Shown here piece by piece: positions 34,261-43,255 of a stretch of DNA of 64,000 nt; position 1 is the first letter of the stretch; each line of letters begins with the position of its first letter. Source of the DNA: Tenacibaculum sp. (GTDB lineage: Bacteria; Bacteroidota; Bacteroidia; Flavobacteriales; Flavobacteriaceae). The translations under genes and the position numbers were made by a program. Location: contig JAKVCX010000008.1 of NCBI GenBank assembly GCA_022448525.1, positions 186,001 to 250,000 on the forward strand. The letters run 5' to 3'. The notes below the pieces were generated by a model, which saw only the letters and a program-made list of their open reading frames with translations, ran no database searches and was not told where the DNA came from.

Positions 34261-34294
34261 TTTTTAATTTTAGTAAACTCGTTTACAAAATCTC

Positions 34295-35524
34295 TTATAA
34301 ATCGTATTGTTTGATTTTTCTATATAATGTTCTCTCAGAAATACCTAATTCTTTTGCTGCTAACTTTCTTTTTCCTTTATTTCTTTCGAGAGACTTTCTA
34401 ATCATTTCAACTTCTTTTTCTTGTAAAGATAAGTTTTCATGTTCTTCTATTGTCTCAATAAAATCATAATTGTTGTCTGATGCAGATTCTGGTATTTGTA
34501 CAACTTCTATATTACTTTCCGAAGTATCGTTATCATTATAAATACGTTGAATTATGCCTCGGTTTTCTTCTTGAACTTCCTGAATATTTCCGCTTTGCAT
34601 CAAGTCTAATGTAAGTTTTTTCAGGTCGTTAATATCATTACGCATATCAAACAAAATCTTGTACATAATATCACGTTCATTAGCGAAATCATTCGAAGAA
34701 GAAGAGTCGTTGCCAACTAAAACAGGTAGGTTGTTAGTTGTGTTGTTAGGAAGATACTGAGATAATATTTCAGGAGAAATAATTCTGTTCTCTTCCATAA
34801 TAGAAACTTGTTCTGCTATGTTTTTTAATTGACGAATATTTCCTGGAAAACGATAGTTTAACAACAAGTTACTTGCACTTTCGTCTAATCTGATTACAGG
34901 GATTCTGTTTTTTTGAGCAAAATCTGAAGCAAATTTTCTAAATAATAAATGAATATCATTTCCACGATCTCTTAATGGAGGAAGTGAAATTTCAATCGTA
35001 CTTAATCTGTAATATAAATCTTCTCTGAATTTACCTTTACTTATTGCTTCCTGCATTTTCACATTTGTTGCAGCAACGATACGAACGTTAGTTTTTTGAA
35101 CTTGGGAAGAACCAACTTTGATAAATTCTCCGTTTTCTAAAACACGGAGCAGTCTTACTTGAGTTGTTAAAGGTAATTCACCAACTTCATCTAAAAATAT
35201 AGTTCCTCCATCAGCAACTTCAAAATATCCTTTTCTTGTTTGAGTTGCTCCTGTAAAAGCACCCTTTTCATGACCAAATAATTCACTGTCAATCGTTCCT
35301 TCAGGAATGGCTCCACAGTTAACGGCAATATATTTAGCGTGCTTTCTATGCGATAATTGATGAATTATCTTAGGTATGTTTTCTTTTCCAACTCCACTTT
35401 CACCGGTTACTAAAACAGAAATGTCTGTAGGAGCTACACGAATAGCTTTTTCAATAGCTCTGTTTAGTTGAATATCGTTTCCGATAATTCCGAATCGTTG
35501 TTTTACAGCTTGTAAGTTTTCCAT
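34295..35524 (-). CDS. Sigma-54-dependent transcriptional activator without receiver domain
   Basis: A 409-residue bacterial enhancer-binding protein. The AAA+ domain begins almost at the N-terminus (residue 8 onward): Walker A GESGVGKE near 40-47, sigma-54 contact loop GAFTGA, Walker B GGTIFLDEVGEL, arginine-finger region FREDLYYRLSTIEI. A linker (about 250-360) is Asn/Asp-rich; the C-terminus is a Fis-type HTH (KLAAKELGISERTLYRKIKQ). No phospho-acceptor or GAF domain precedes the ATPase, so control must come from level or partner. The gene begins right at the stop of the small ORF and is followed by lptE. Confidence 0.92.
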   Translation of the reverse strand: MENLQAVKQRFGIIGNDIQLNRAIEKAIRVAPTDISVLVTGESGVGKENIPKIIHQLSHRKHAKYIAVNCGAIPEGTIDSELFGHEKGAFTGATQTRKGYFEVADGGTIFLDEVGELPLTTQVRLLRVLENGEFIKVGSSQVQKTNVRIVAATNVKMQEAISKGKFREDLYYRLSTIEISLPPLRDRGNDIHLLFRKFASDFAQKNRIPVIRLDESASNLLLNYRFPGNIRQLKNIAEQVSIMEENRIISPEILSQYLPNNTTNNLPVLVGNDSSSSNDFANERDIMYKILFDMRNDINDLKKLTLDLMQSGNIQEVQEENRGIIQRIYNDNDTSESNIEVVQIPESASDNNYDFIETIEEHENLSLQEKEVEMIRKSLERNKGKRKLAAKELGISERTLYRKIKQYDL

Positions 35525-35716
35525 TTAAAAATTGTACTTTTCTTTACAAATGTGTTTGGTAGTTTTAATTTGACTTCCGTCTTTTTTTATTTCAACTATT
35601 TCTTCAGATTCACATTCGTTATGATCATTACTTTTCCAAACAAACAATAATGCCGATAATGTTAATGTGATAAAACTAATAGTTTTCCAGTTAACATTGT
35701 TTTCTTTCTTTTTCAT
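35525..35716 (-). CDS. Small single-pass membrane protein, function unknown
   Basis: A 63-residue protein from the Met at 35716 (MKKKENNVNWK...): a basic N-terminus, one hydrophobic segment (ISFITLTLSALLFVW, about 13-27), then an acidic exported region with two Cys (NECESEE, HICKEKY). A longer frame reaches back to 35782 but overlaps miaB and adds no sensible sequence. It lies between miaB (12 nt) and the sigma-54 activator (adjacent), inside the operon. No family recognised. Confidence 0.65.
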   Translation of the reverse strand: MKKKENNVNWKTISFITLTLSALLFVWKSNDHNECESEEIVEIKKDGSQIKTTKHICKEKYNF

Positions 35717-35727
35717 AGATAAACGTT

Positions 35728-37182
35728 TTAATTGTTGTCCGAATGCCCTACAGCTGTTCCCTTTAATGTTGTTGAAGTACAATCATCAATACGAACATTT
35801 ACAAAATCTCCTAATTTGTAATTTTCTTTAGGAAAAACTACAACTGTATTTTGAGTATTTCTTCCTTTCCATTCGTTTTCACTTTTCTTAGAAGTTCCTT
35901 CGATTAAAACTTCTTGAATTTTTCCAACATGCTCTTTAGCTCTATACAAGCTGTGTTCTTGTTGTAAGTTTATGATTTCTTGTAAACGACGTTTTTTAAT
36001 TTCTAAAGGAACGTCATCTTCCATTTTCTTCGCTGCTAAAGTTCCAGGTCTTTCAGAATAAGCAAACATAAACCCAAAGCTATATTTTACCTTTTCCATT
36101 AAATCAAGAGTATCTTTGTGATCTTCTTCAGTTTCTCCACAGAAACCTGCAATCATATCTTGACTTAAATTCATTTCAGGGATGATTTTGTAAATATTCT
36201 CTACAAGCTCTAAATATTCCTCGCGTGTATGTAAACGATTCATTGCTTTTAACATTTGATTACTTCCACTTTGAATCGGTAAGTGAATGTATTTACAAAT
36301 GTTTTTGTGTTTCGCCATTACGTGAATAACGTCTAATGTCATATCCTGTGGATTAGACGTAGAAAAACGAAAACGCATTTTTGGGAATTCTGTAGCACAC
36401 ATGTCTAAAAGTTGAGCAAAATCAACCGCCGTTGCTTGTGCCATTTCAGAAGCTTTCTTGAAATCTTTTTTCAGTCCACCACCATACCATAAATATGAAT
36501 CAACATTTTGACCTAAAAGTGTAATCTCCTTAAAGTTTTGATCATGCATTGAACGAATTTCTTCAATAATACTTTTAGGATCTCTACTACGTTCTCTTCC
36601 TCTAGTAAAAGGAACAACGCAAAACGTACACATATTATCACACCCTCTTGTAATGGAAACAAAGGCAGAAACCCCGTTAGAATTTAATCTTACCGGAGAA
36701 ACATCAGCATAAGTTTCTTCCTTTGATAAAATTACGTTCACAGCATCTCTTCCGGCTTCAACTTCTTCCACTAAATTAGGTAGATCTCTATATGCGTCTG
36801 GTCCAACTACTAAATCAACAATCTTTTCTTCTTCTAAAAATTTCGCTTTTAGTCGTTCCGCCATACAACCTAATACGCCAACTTTCATTTTTGGATTACG
36901 TTTTTTAGCGTGATTATATTTTTGTAGTCTATTACGAACTGTTTGCTCCGCTTTTTCACGAATAGAACAAGTGTTCACCAAAACTAAATCTGCTTCTTCA
37001 ATATTTCCTGTGGTGTTGAAACCTTCTTCTGCAAGAATAGCGGCAACAATTTCACTATCGTTCATATTCATTTGGCAACCGTAACTTTCAATAAAAAGTT
37101 TTTTAGCGTTACCTTCTTTCTGCTCAGTTAACAAAGGTTTACCTTGTATTTTTTCGTCTATTACTTTTTCTATCTGATCCAT
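35728..37182 (-). CDS. miaB: tRNA-2-methylthio-N6-dimethylallyladenosine synthase
   Basis: A 484-residue radical-SAM methylthiotransferase acting on i6A37 of tRNAs. The N-terminal UPF0004 domain holds cluster Cys in SYGCQMN, NTCSIREKA and GVLGCMAE; the radical-SAM motif is C-DNM-C-TF-C in TRGCDNMCTFCVVPFTRG; the C-terminal TRAM domain starts near EVLIEGTSKKSE. Full length. First gene of the minus-strand operon, with a good promoter 29 nt upstream. Confidence 0.97.
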   Translation of the reverse strand: MDQIEKVIDEKIQGKPLLTEQKEGNAKKLFIESYGCQMNMNDSEIVAAILAEEGFNTTGNIEEADLVLVNTCSIREKAEQTVRNRLQKYNHAKKRNPKMKVGVLGCMAERLKAKFLEEEKIVDLVVGPDAYRDLPNLVEEVEAGRDAVNVILSKEETYADVSPVRLNSNGVSAFVSITRGCDNMCTFCVVPFTRGRERSRDPKSIIEEIRSMHDQNFKEITLLGQNVDSYLWYGGGLKKDFKKASEMAQATAVDFAQLLDMCATEFPKMRFRFSTSNPQDMTLDVIHVMAKHKNICKYIHLPIQSGSNQMLKAMNRLHTREEYLELVENIYKIIPEMNLSQDMIAGFCGETEEDHKDTLDLMEKVKYSFGFMFAYSERPGTLAAKKMEDDVPLEIKKRRLQEIINLQQEHSLYRAKEHVGKIQEVLIEGTSKKSENEWKGRNTQNTVVVFPKENYKLGDFVNVRIDDCTSTTLKGTAVGHSDNN

Positions 37183-37210
37183 GGTCTATAAACTCGTTCT
37201 AAGTGGACGG

Positions 37211-37245
37211 CAAAGATACAACCAATTTTGTGATTGTGTGACAAA
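37211..37245 (-). promoter_or_regulatory. Promoter of the miaB-secG operon
   Basis: Minus-strand TATCTTTG (37211-37218) is a consensus -7 box; TTTG (37242-37245) lies 23 nt upstream as -33. The miaB start is 28 nt downstream. Confidence 0.6.
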
Positions 37246-37325
37246 TTGTCATTAAATATTTGTTTGTTGTCAATTTAAATTAGCGTTAATTCTGCTAAAA
37301 GAATTCTTAATAAAAAAAAACTATA

Positions 37326-37333
37326 TACTTTTG
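37326..37333 (+). promoter_or_regulatory. -7 box of topA
   Basis: TACTTTTG followed by C, a full match to TAnnTTTG, lies 46 nt before the topA ATG. Confidence 0.6.
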
Positions 37334-37379
37334 CATTTTAAAAGGCACTATGTAATGGTGTAAAACCAAATAAAAAAGT

Positions 37380-39863
37380 ATGGCAAAAAATTTAGTAATT
37401 GTCGAGTCGCCTGCTAAGGCTAAAACAATTGAAAAGTTTTTAGGGAAAGATTTTCAAGTTGAATCAAGTTTTGGACATATAGCAGATTTACCGTCTAAAG
37501 AATTAGGAGTGGATGTTGAAGGAGATTTTAAGCCAAAATATATTGTTTCCTCTGATAAGAAATCGGTTGTAAAGAAATTAAAGGATTTAGCTAAGAAAGC
37601 AGAAATGGTTTGGTTAGCTTCCGATGAGGATCGTGAGGGAGAAGCAATTGCATGGCACTTAGCGGAGCAACTTAAACTTACAAAAGATAATACGAAACGT
37701 ATTGTTTTTAATTCAATTACAAAGAATGCCATTTTAAAAGCAATTGAAAACCCAAGAACAATTAATTATAATTTAGTTGATGCTCAACAGGCAAGAAGGG
37801 TTTTAGATAGAATTGTTGGATACGAACTTTCTCCGGTTTTATGGAGGAAAGTAAAAGCGGGACTATCAGCAGGTAGAGTTCAGTCAGTAGCTGTTAGGTT
37901 AATTGTGGAGCGTGAGAGGGAAATAGAAAAGTTTAATCCTGAGGCTTCTTACAGAGTGGATGCGGAGTTTGTTAATTCAGAAGGAAAGAAGTTTAAGGCT
38001 AAAATCCCTAAAAACTTCGGAACGAAAGAAGAAGCAAAAGAATTTTTAGATTCTTGTTTAAATGCCGAGTTTTCTGTTTCGGATTTGCAAAAGAAGCCTG
38101 CTAAAAAATCACCTGCAGCACCTTTTACAACTTCTACATTACAGCAAGAAGCGTCAAGAAAGCTTGGTTTTCCTGTAGCAAAAACAATGTTAATGGCGCA
38201 GCGTTTATATGAAGCTGGACTTATAACATATATGAGAACTGATAGTGTGAACCTATCCTCTGAAGCAATAAATGCTGCAGCGGCAGAAATAGAAAGTTCG
38301 TACGGTAAAGAATATAGTAACCCGAGGAATTTCTCAACTAAAGCAAAAGGAGCTCAAGAAGCACACGAGGCAATTCGTCCTACGAACATGGCTCAACATA
38401 CAGTCTCTGTAGATTACGATCAAGATAGATTGTATAGTCTTATTTGGAAAAGAACTTTAGCGTCTCAAATGAGTGATGCTCAATTAGAAAGAACAAATGT
38501 TAAAATTTCTAATGATAAAAACGATAAAGTATTCTCTGCAAATGGTGAGGTAATTACTTTTGAAGGGTTTTTGAAGGTTTACCTTGAAGGAACAGATAAT
38601 GAAGAGGAAGAGCAAGCAGGAATGTTGCCTAAAATGAGAGTAGGTGAGTCTTTAGAGAATGAATATATTACATCTACTCAAAGATATACGCGTCCACCAG
38701 CGAGATATTCGGAAGCTGCTTTGGTTAAGCATCTTGAAGAATTAGGTATTGGTAGACCATCTACTTATGCGCCGACAATTTCAACTGTGCAAAGAAGAGG
38801 TTATGTAGAAAAAGGAACGGCTGAAGGTGTTGAAAGAAATTACATTCAATTACAATTGAAAAGTGGAGAGGTTTCTGAAAATGTTCTAACGGAAAAAGTT
38901 GGAGCAGATAAAGGTAAAATGATGCCTACTGATATTGGGAATATTGTAAACGACTTTTTAGTTCAGAATTTTGATTCAATTTTAGATTACGGATTTACAG
39001 CTAAGGTTGAATCTGACTTTGATAATATTGCTGATGGTAAAGAAGATTGGACTTCAGTTATTAAAGATTTCTATAAAGACTTTCATCATACAGTTAAGGA
39101 TGTAGCGGAAAATGCGGAAAGAGCAAGTGGTCAGCGTTTGTTAGGAGTCGACCCTGATTCAGGGAAAAATGTTTATGTGCGTCTTGGTAGATTTGGAGCA
39201 ATGATTCAAATTGGTGAAGCCACAGACGAAGAAAAGCCTAAGTTTGCTAGCTTACAAGGGGATCAAACTATGAGTTCGATTACCTATGAAGAGGCAATGG
39301 ATTTATTCAAATTACCTAAAACTTTAGGTGATTATGAAGATAAAGAAGTTGTGGTAGCCAATGGTAGATTTGGTCCATATATTAAATTTGATGGGAAGTA
39401 TGTTTCCTTAGATAAGAATGAAAATCCAATGTCTGTTGATATGGACAGGGCAATTGAGCTTATTGAGGCAAAAAGAAAAGCTGATGCTCCAATAGGTGAG
39501 TACGAAGGATTTCCTATTCAAAAAGGAGTTGGTAGATTTGGTCCTTTTATTAAATGGAATTCTATTTTTATCAATGTAAATAAGAAATACGATTTCGATA
39601 ATTTATCACAGTCGGATTTAGTAGAACTTATTGAAGATAAGAAAAAGAAAGAGCGTGAAAAACTAATTCATAACTGGGAAGATGTTGGGATTAGAGTTGA
39701 AAAAGCACGCTGGGGTAGGTTCAATGTAATCAAAGGAAAGTCTAAAGTAGAATTGCCAAAAACAACCGAGATTGATAAGTTTACTAAGGAAGAAGCAGTT
39801 AAGTTGTTTGATGCAAAAAAAACAACTAAAAAGACTACTAAAAGAACAACAAAAAAGAAATAA
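37380..39863 (+). CDS. topA: DNA topoisomerase I (type IA)
   Basis: An 827-residue enzyme relaxing negative supercoils. TOPRIM domain at the start (VIVESPAKAKTIEKFL; acidic triad in ASDEDREGEA), active-site Tyr in GLITYMRTDSVNLS, ARYSEAALVKHLEELGIGRP in the hinge domain, and C-terminal zinc-less repeat domains (GRFGPYIKFDGKYVS, GRFGPFIKW). It ends in a Lys/Thr-rich tail (KKTTKKTTKRTTKKK), as in many Bacteroidota proteins. The usual Cys4 zinc fingers of the E. coli enzyme are absent. Followed 38 nt later by the arginase-like gene. Confidence 0.97.
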   Translation: MAKNLVIVESPAKAKTIEKFLGKDFQVESSFGHIADLPSKELGVDVEGDFKPKYIVSSDKKSVVKKLKDLAKKAEMVWLASDEDREGEAIAWHLAEQLKLTKDNTKRIVFNSITKNAILKAIENPRTINYNLVDAQQARRVLDRIVGYELSPVLWRKVKAGLSAGRVQSVAVRLIVEREREIEKFNPEASYRVDAEFVNSEGKKFKAKIPKNFGTKEEAKEFLDSCLNAEFSVSDLQKKPAKKSPAAPFTTSTLQQEASRKLGFPVAKTMLMAQRLYEAGLITYMRTDSVNLSSEAINAAAAEIESSYGKEYSNPRNFSTKAKGAQEAHEAIRPTNMAQHTVSVDYDQDRLYSLIWKRTLASQMSDAQLERTNVKISNDKNDKVFSANGEVITFEGFLKVYLEGTDNEEEEQAGMLPKMRVGESLENEYITSTQRYTRPPARYSEAALVKHLEELGIGRPSTYAPTISTVQRRGYVEKGTAEGVERNYIQLQLKSGEVSENVLTEKVGADKGKMMPTDIGNIVNDFLVQNFDSILDYGFTAKVESDFDNIADGKEDWTSVIKDFYKDFHHTVKDVAENAERASGQRLLGVDPDSGKNVYVRLGRFGAMIQIGEATDEEKPKFASLQGDQTMSSITYEEAMDLFKLPKTLGDYEDKEVVVANGRFGPYIKFDGKYVSLDKNENPMSVDMDRAIELIEAKRKADAPIGEYEGFPIQKGVGRFGPFIKWNSIFINVNKKYDFDNLSQSDLVELIEDKKKKEREKLIHNWEDVGIRVEKARWGRFNVIKGKSKVELPKTTEIDKFTKEEAVKLFDAKKTTKKTTKRTTKKK

Positions 39864-39901
39864 ATTTATATATTGCTCCGGTTCACTAATCCCCTAAATT
39901 A

Positions 39902-41062
39902 ATGAATAGCGATTTTTTATCACCCATAGATGAAAAGGTGTTTGCGCATACAATTTTGCAGTCGCCAAACTCTATAGGAAGAAATATAGAGATTCATACA
40001 GTTCAAAATGGTTTTCCCGATTTGGATGAGATTTCTATGGCTATTATTGGAGTGAAGGAAGGAAGGAAATCATTAAACAATAATGGTTGTGGTGAAGATC
40101 TTTCAGAAATTCGTAAAAGTTTATATGAGCTTTTTCCTGGAAATTGGACGTTGAAAATTGCTGACTTAGGCAATATTGAGTCTGGAAGTAGAGTAGAAGA
40201 TACTTATTTTGCTGTTTCCGATGTGGTTTCTTCTTTAGTGAAACAAAATATTACAGTAGTTTTAATTGGAGGTAGTCAAGATATAACATATGCTAATTAT
40301 AGAGCTTATGATAGCTTGGAACAAACAATTAACTTATCTGTAATAGATAATCGTTTTGATTTAGGTACAATTGAAGAGGATTTGAATTCGAATTCATATT
40401 TGAGTAAAATCATTATGGAAGAACCAAATAACCTTTTCAATTATAGTAATATAGGATATCAAACATATTTTAATGATCAAGAAGGAATTAATTTGCTTCA
40501 AAGTCTATATTTTGATACCTTTAGATTAGGAGCCGTTCGACCAATTGAACTTATCGAACCAATTTTAAGAGATGCAGATATTGTAAGCGTTGACATTGGT
40601 GCTGTTCGTTCGAGTGACGCTCCTGGAAATAAAAATGCTGTTCCAAACGGATTTTACGGTGAAGAGCTATGTGCAATAGCTAGATATGCGGGTATAAGTG
40701 ATAAAGTTACCTCATTTGGTATTTATGAGTTTAACGGTAGATATGACAATAATAACCAAACATCTAGTCTAATTGCCCAAACAATTTGGTATTTCATCGA
40801 AGGAGTAAATTTTAGAGCCAAGGATTATCCGTATTCTTGCAAGGAAAGTTATCAAAAGTTCAGTGTAATCTTAGAAGATGATGATCCTATTAATTTTTAC
40901 AAAAGCGATAAAAGTGGTAGATGGTGGATGGAGATTAATATAATATCGGATAATAAATACAAAAGACATGCGTTAATACCATGTGCATATCAAGATTATG
41001 TGCAGGCATTAGAGCAAAAAATTCCTGAAAGATGGTTCAAGGCACAGCAAAAACTAACATAA
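39902..41062 (+). CDS. Arginase/formimidoylglutamase-fold protein, metal site degenerate
   Basis: A 386-residue ureohydrolase-fold protein. The usual first ligand motif GGDH is GGSQD here (VVLIGGSQDITYANYRAYD), and the DAHxD motif reads DNRFDLG, so several Mn-binding His/Asp positions are changed; the later DxD/E position reads SVDIGAVRSSDAPG. Catalysis as an arginase is therefore doubtful. A pseudo-enzyme of this kind is a usual neighbour of gldK in flavobacteria, so a role near gliding/T9SS is possible but unproven. A separate -7 box for gldK lies just after its stop codon. Confidence 0.8.
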   Translation: MNSDFLSPIDEKVFAHTILQSPNSIGRNIEIHTVQNGFPDLDEISMAIIGVKEGRKSLNNNGCGEDLSEIRKSLYELFPGNWTLKIADLGNIESGSRVEDTYFAVSDVVSSLVKQNITVVLIGGSQDITYANYRAYDSLEQTINLSVIDNRFDLGTIEEDLNSNSYLSKIIMEEPNNLFNYSNIGYQTYFNDQEGINLLQSLYFDTFRLGAVRPIELIEPILRDADIVSVDIGAVRSSDAPGNKNAVPNGFYGEELCAIARYAGISDKVTSFGIYEFNGRYDNNNQTSSLIAQTIWYFIEGVNFRAKDYPYSCKESYQKFSVILEDDDPINFYKSDKSGRWWMEINIISDNKYKRHALIPCAYQDYVQALEQKIPERWFKAQQKLT

Positions 41063-41069
41063 AAAAAGT

Positions 41070-41077
41070 TATATTTG
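41070..41077 (+). promoter_or_regulatory. -7 box of the gldKLMN operon
   Basis: TATATTTG followed by CATCC is a consensus match 77 nt before gldK, giving a 5' UTR of about 70 nt. No clear -33 TTG. Confidence 0.55.
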
Positions 41078-41154
41078 CATCCCTTGGTAGTAAATGTTGA
41101 TAAAATAATAATTCATTAATAAGAAAGTTACGAACTCTTTAATAAGTTTAAAGC

Positions 41155-42525
41155 ATGAAGAAAGTAGCACTATTTGCCCTAACACTAATTTTTTTCTATA
41201 GTTGTGGATCGAGTAATGACAGAGGAGAATTAGTTGGAGTTAAGTCTAAAAGAAAATGGTTCGCCGAAAAGCCTTTCGGTATGGTATATATAAAAGGAGG
41301 TTCGTTTACTATGGGTAAACAGGATGAAGATCCTTTAGGAGCGATGAATGCTCCAACAAGAACGGTAACTGTTCAGCCATTTTATATGGATGAAACTGAA
41401 ATCACAAATAGTGAATACAAGCAATTTGTGTTTTGGGTTAGAGATTCTATTGTTAGAACTAAACTAGCTTATCAGGCTGAGTTTGCATCAGGTGATGAAA
41501 CAGCTGAAGGTGCAAAACCTACTGGAATCCAATTGTATGCTTTTGCTTCGAAAGATACTGTTGGAGAGTCTCCATATGAGAAGTATATGAGAGAAAATTA
41601 TTACGAAGTAGGCGAAGGTTTAGATTCTATAAAACCTCTAAACTGGGAAGAAGAGATAGTTTGGAATAAAGAGGACTACCCAGATGCAGACTATGTTGAG
41701 GTTATGGATTCGTTGTTTTTAAATAAGGACGAAGCTTTAAATGGAATCCCAACATTCAATACAAAATTATTAGAATACAGATATTATTGGTTCGATAATG
41801 AGGAGGCAGCTAGGACTGGAGGTAATAGAAAGGCTTTCTTAAGAGATAAAGTTTTAAATGTTTATCCTGATACCACAGTGTGGATTAAAGACTTTAACTA
41901 TTCGTATAACGATCCAATGCACCAAGAATATTTTGCACACAAAGCATTTGAAGATTATCCAGTAGTTGGTGTAGATTGGTTCCAAGCAAGGGCATTTTGT
42001 CACTGGAGAACAAAAACAAAGAATGCTTATCAAAGATCAAAAAAGAATTTAGGATTAGTTCCATCATTCAGATTACCTACAGAAGCTGAATGGGAATATG
42101 CAGCTCGTGGAGGTTTAGATTATGCTAAGTATCCATGGGGAGGTCCAAGTACAACAAGTGATAGAGGTTGTTTCTTAGCAAACTTTAAGCCAGTACGTGG
42201 AGATTATGCAGCTGATGGAGCATTATATACTGTAGAAGCTTTGTCATACAATCCAAATGGTTTTGGATTATATAATATGGCGGGTAACGTTGCGGAGTGG
42301 ACTCACACAGCGTACAACCAAATGTCTTACTATATGGGGTCAACAATGAACCCAAATGTTGAGAATATCAAAAACAGACGTAAAATTGTACGTGGAGGTT
42401 CTTGGAAAGATGTGGCTTATTTCTTAGAAGTTGGTTCTCGTGATTGGGAATATGCAGATACTTCAAGAAGTTATATCGGTTTCAGAACTGTACAAGATTA
42501 CCTTGGAACAAGAAAGAACAATTAA
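41155..42525 (+). CDS. gldK: Gliding motility/T9SS lipoprotein GldK
   Basis: A 456-residue outer-membrane lipoprotein (lipobox FFYSCG, Cys 17) with a formylglycine-generating-enzyme-like (FGE-sulfatase) fold: GMVYIKGGSFTMGKQD, PFYMDETEITNSEYKQF, RLPTEAEWEYAARGG, NMAGNVAEWTHTAYN and GGSWKDVAYFLEVGSRDW. It forms, with GldN, the periplasmic ring attached to the outer membrane in the type IX secretion system. First gene of gldKLMN. Confidence 0.97.
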   Translation: MKKVALFALTLIFFYSCGSSNDRGELVGVKSKRKWFAEKPFGMVYIKGGSFTMGKQDEDPLGAMNAPTRTVTVQPFYMDETEITNSEYKQFVFWVRDSIVRTKLAYQAEFASGDETAEGAKPTGIQLYAFASKDTVGESPYEKYMRENYYEVGEGLDSIKPLNWEEEIVWNKEDYPDADYVEVMDSLFLNKDEALNGIPTFNTKLLEYRYYWFDNEEAARTGGNRKAFLRDKVLNVYPDTTVWIKDFNYSYNDPMHQEYFAHKAFEDYPVVGVDWFQARAFCHWRTKTKNAYQRSKKNLGLVPSFRLPTEAEWEYAARGGLDYAKYPWGGPSTTSDRGCFLANFKPVRGDYAADGALYTVEALSYNPNGFGLYNMAGNVAEWTHTAYNQMSYYMGSTMNPNVENIKNRRKIVRGGSWKDVAYFLEVGSRDWEYADTSRSYIGFRTVQDYLGTRKNN

Positions 42526-42568
42526 TAAGTAATAAATAAATATCCCTAATTAAAAAACAAGTATTATT

Positions 42569-43222
42569 ATGGCACAATCAAAATCAACTAAGAGATTATT
42601 TAACATGGCTTATGGTTTAGGAGCAGCAGTTGTAATCCTAGGAGCATTATTCAAAATTATGCACTTTAAGATTGGACCTTTAACAGGAGGTGTAATGTTA
42701 ACTATAGGTATGGCAGTGGAAGCTATCGTATTCGCATTATCTGCATTTGAACCAGTAGAAGATGAGTTAGATTGGACGAAAGTTTATCCTGAATTAGCAG
42801 ATGGTACATCATCTGGAAGAGGTGGAAAGAAAGAAGCTACTCCAGAAGAAGCTCAATCTTTATTATCTCAAAAATTAGATAATATCTTAAAAGAGGCAAA
42901 ATTAGATGCACAATTAGTATCAAGATTAGGATCTAGTATTAAAGATTTCCAAGGAGCAGTAGAGCCATTAGCTTCTGCATCTCAATCTATTTCTGCTACT
43001 AATACGTACAATGAGCAAATGTCTAAAGCAGCTGCACAAATGGCTTCTTTAAACACTTTATATCAAACACAAGTAGAGAATGCTTCTAAACAAGCTGATT
43101 TAAATACAGCTATGGTTGAAAATTCTCAACGTTTACAAGAGCAAATGCAATCTTTAGCTACTAATTTATCTTCGTTAAACGGAGTATATGGTGGAATGTT
43201 ATCTGCAATGAGCAGCAAGTAA
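42569..43222 (+). CDS. gldL: Gliding motility/T9SS motor protein GldL
   Basis: A 217-residue inner-membrane protein with two N-terminal membrane helices (about 10-30 and 38-60; FKIMHFKIGPLTGGVMLTIG between and within them), then a long cytoplasmic coiled-coil-like tail. With GldM it makes the proton-driven motor that powers type IX secretion and gliding; the Glu in the second helix (GMAVEAIVF) is where the functional proton-path carboxylate is expected. 43-nt gap after gldK. Confidence 0.96.
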   Translation: MAQSKSTKRLFNMAYGLGAAVVILGALFKIMHFKIGPLTGGVMLTIGMAVEAIVFALSAFEPVEDELDWTKVYPELADGTSSGRGGKKEATPEEAQSLLSQKLDNILKEAKLDAQLVSRLGSSIKDFQGAVEPLASASQSISATNTYNEQMSKAAAQMASLNTLYQTQVENASKQADLNTAMVENSQRLQEQMQSLATNLSSLNGVYGGMLSAMSSK

Positions 43223-43255
43223 TTTATTATTAACTAAACAAACTAATTGTAAATT

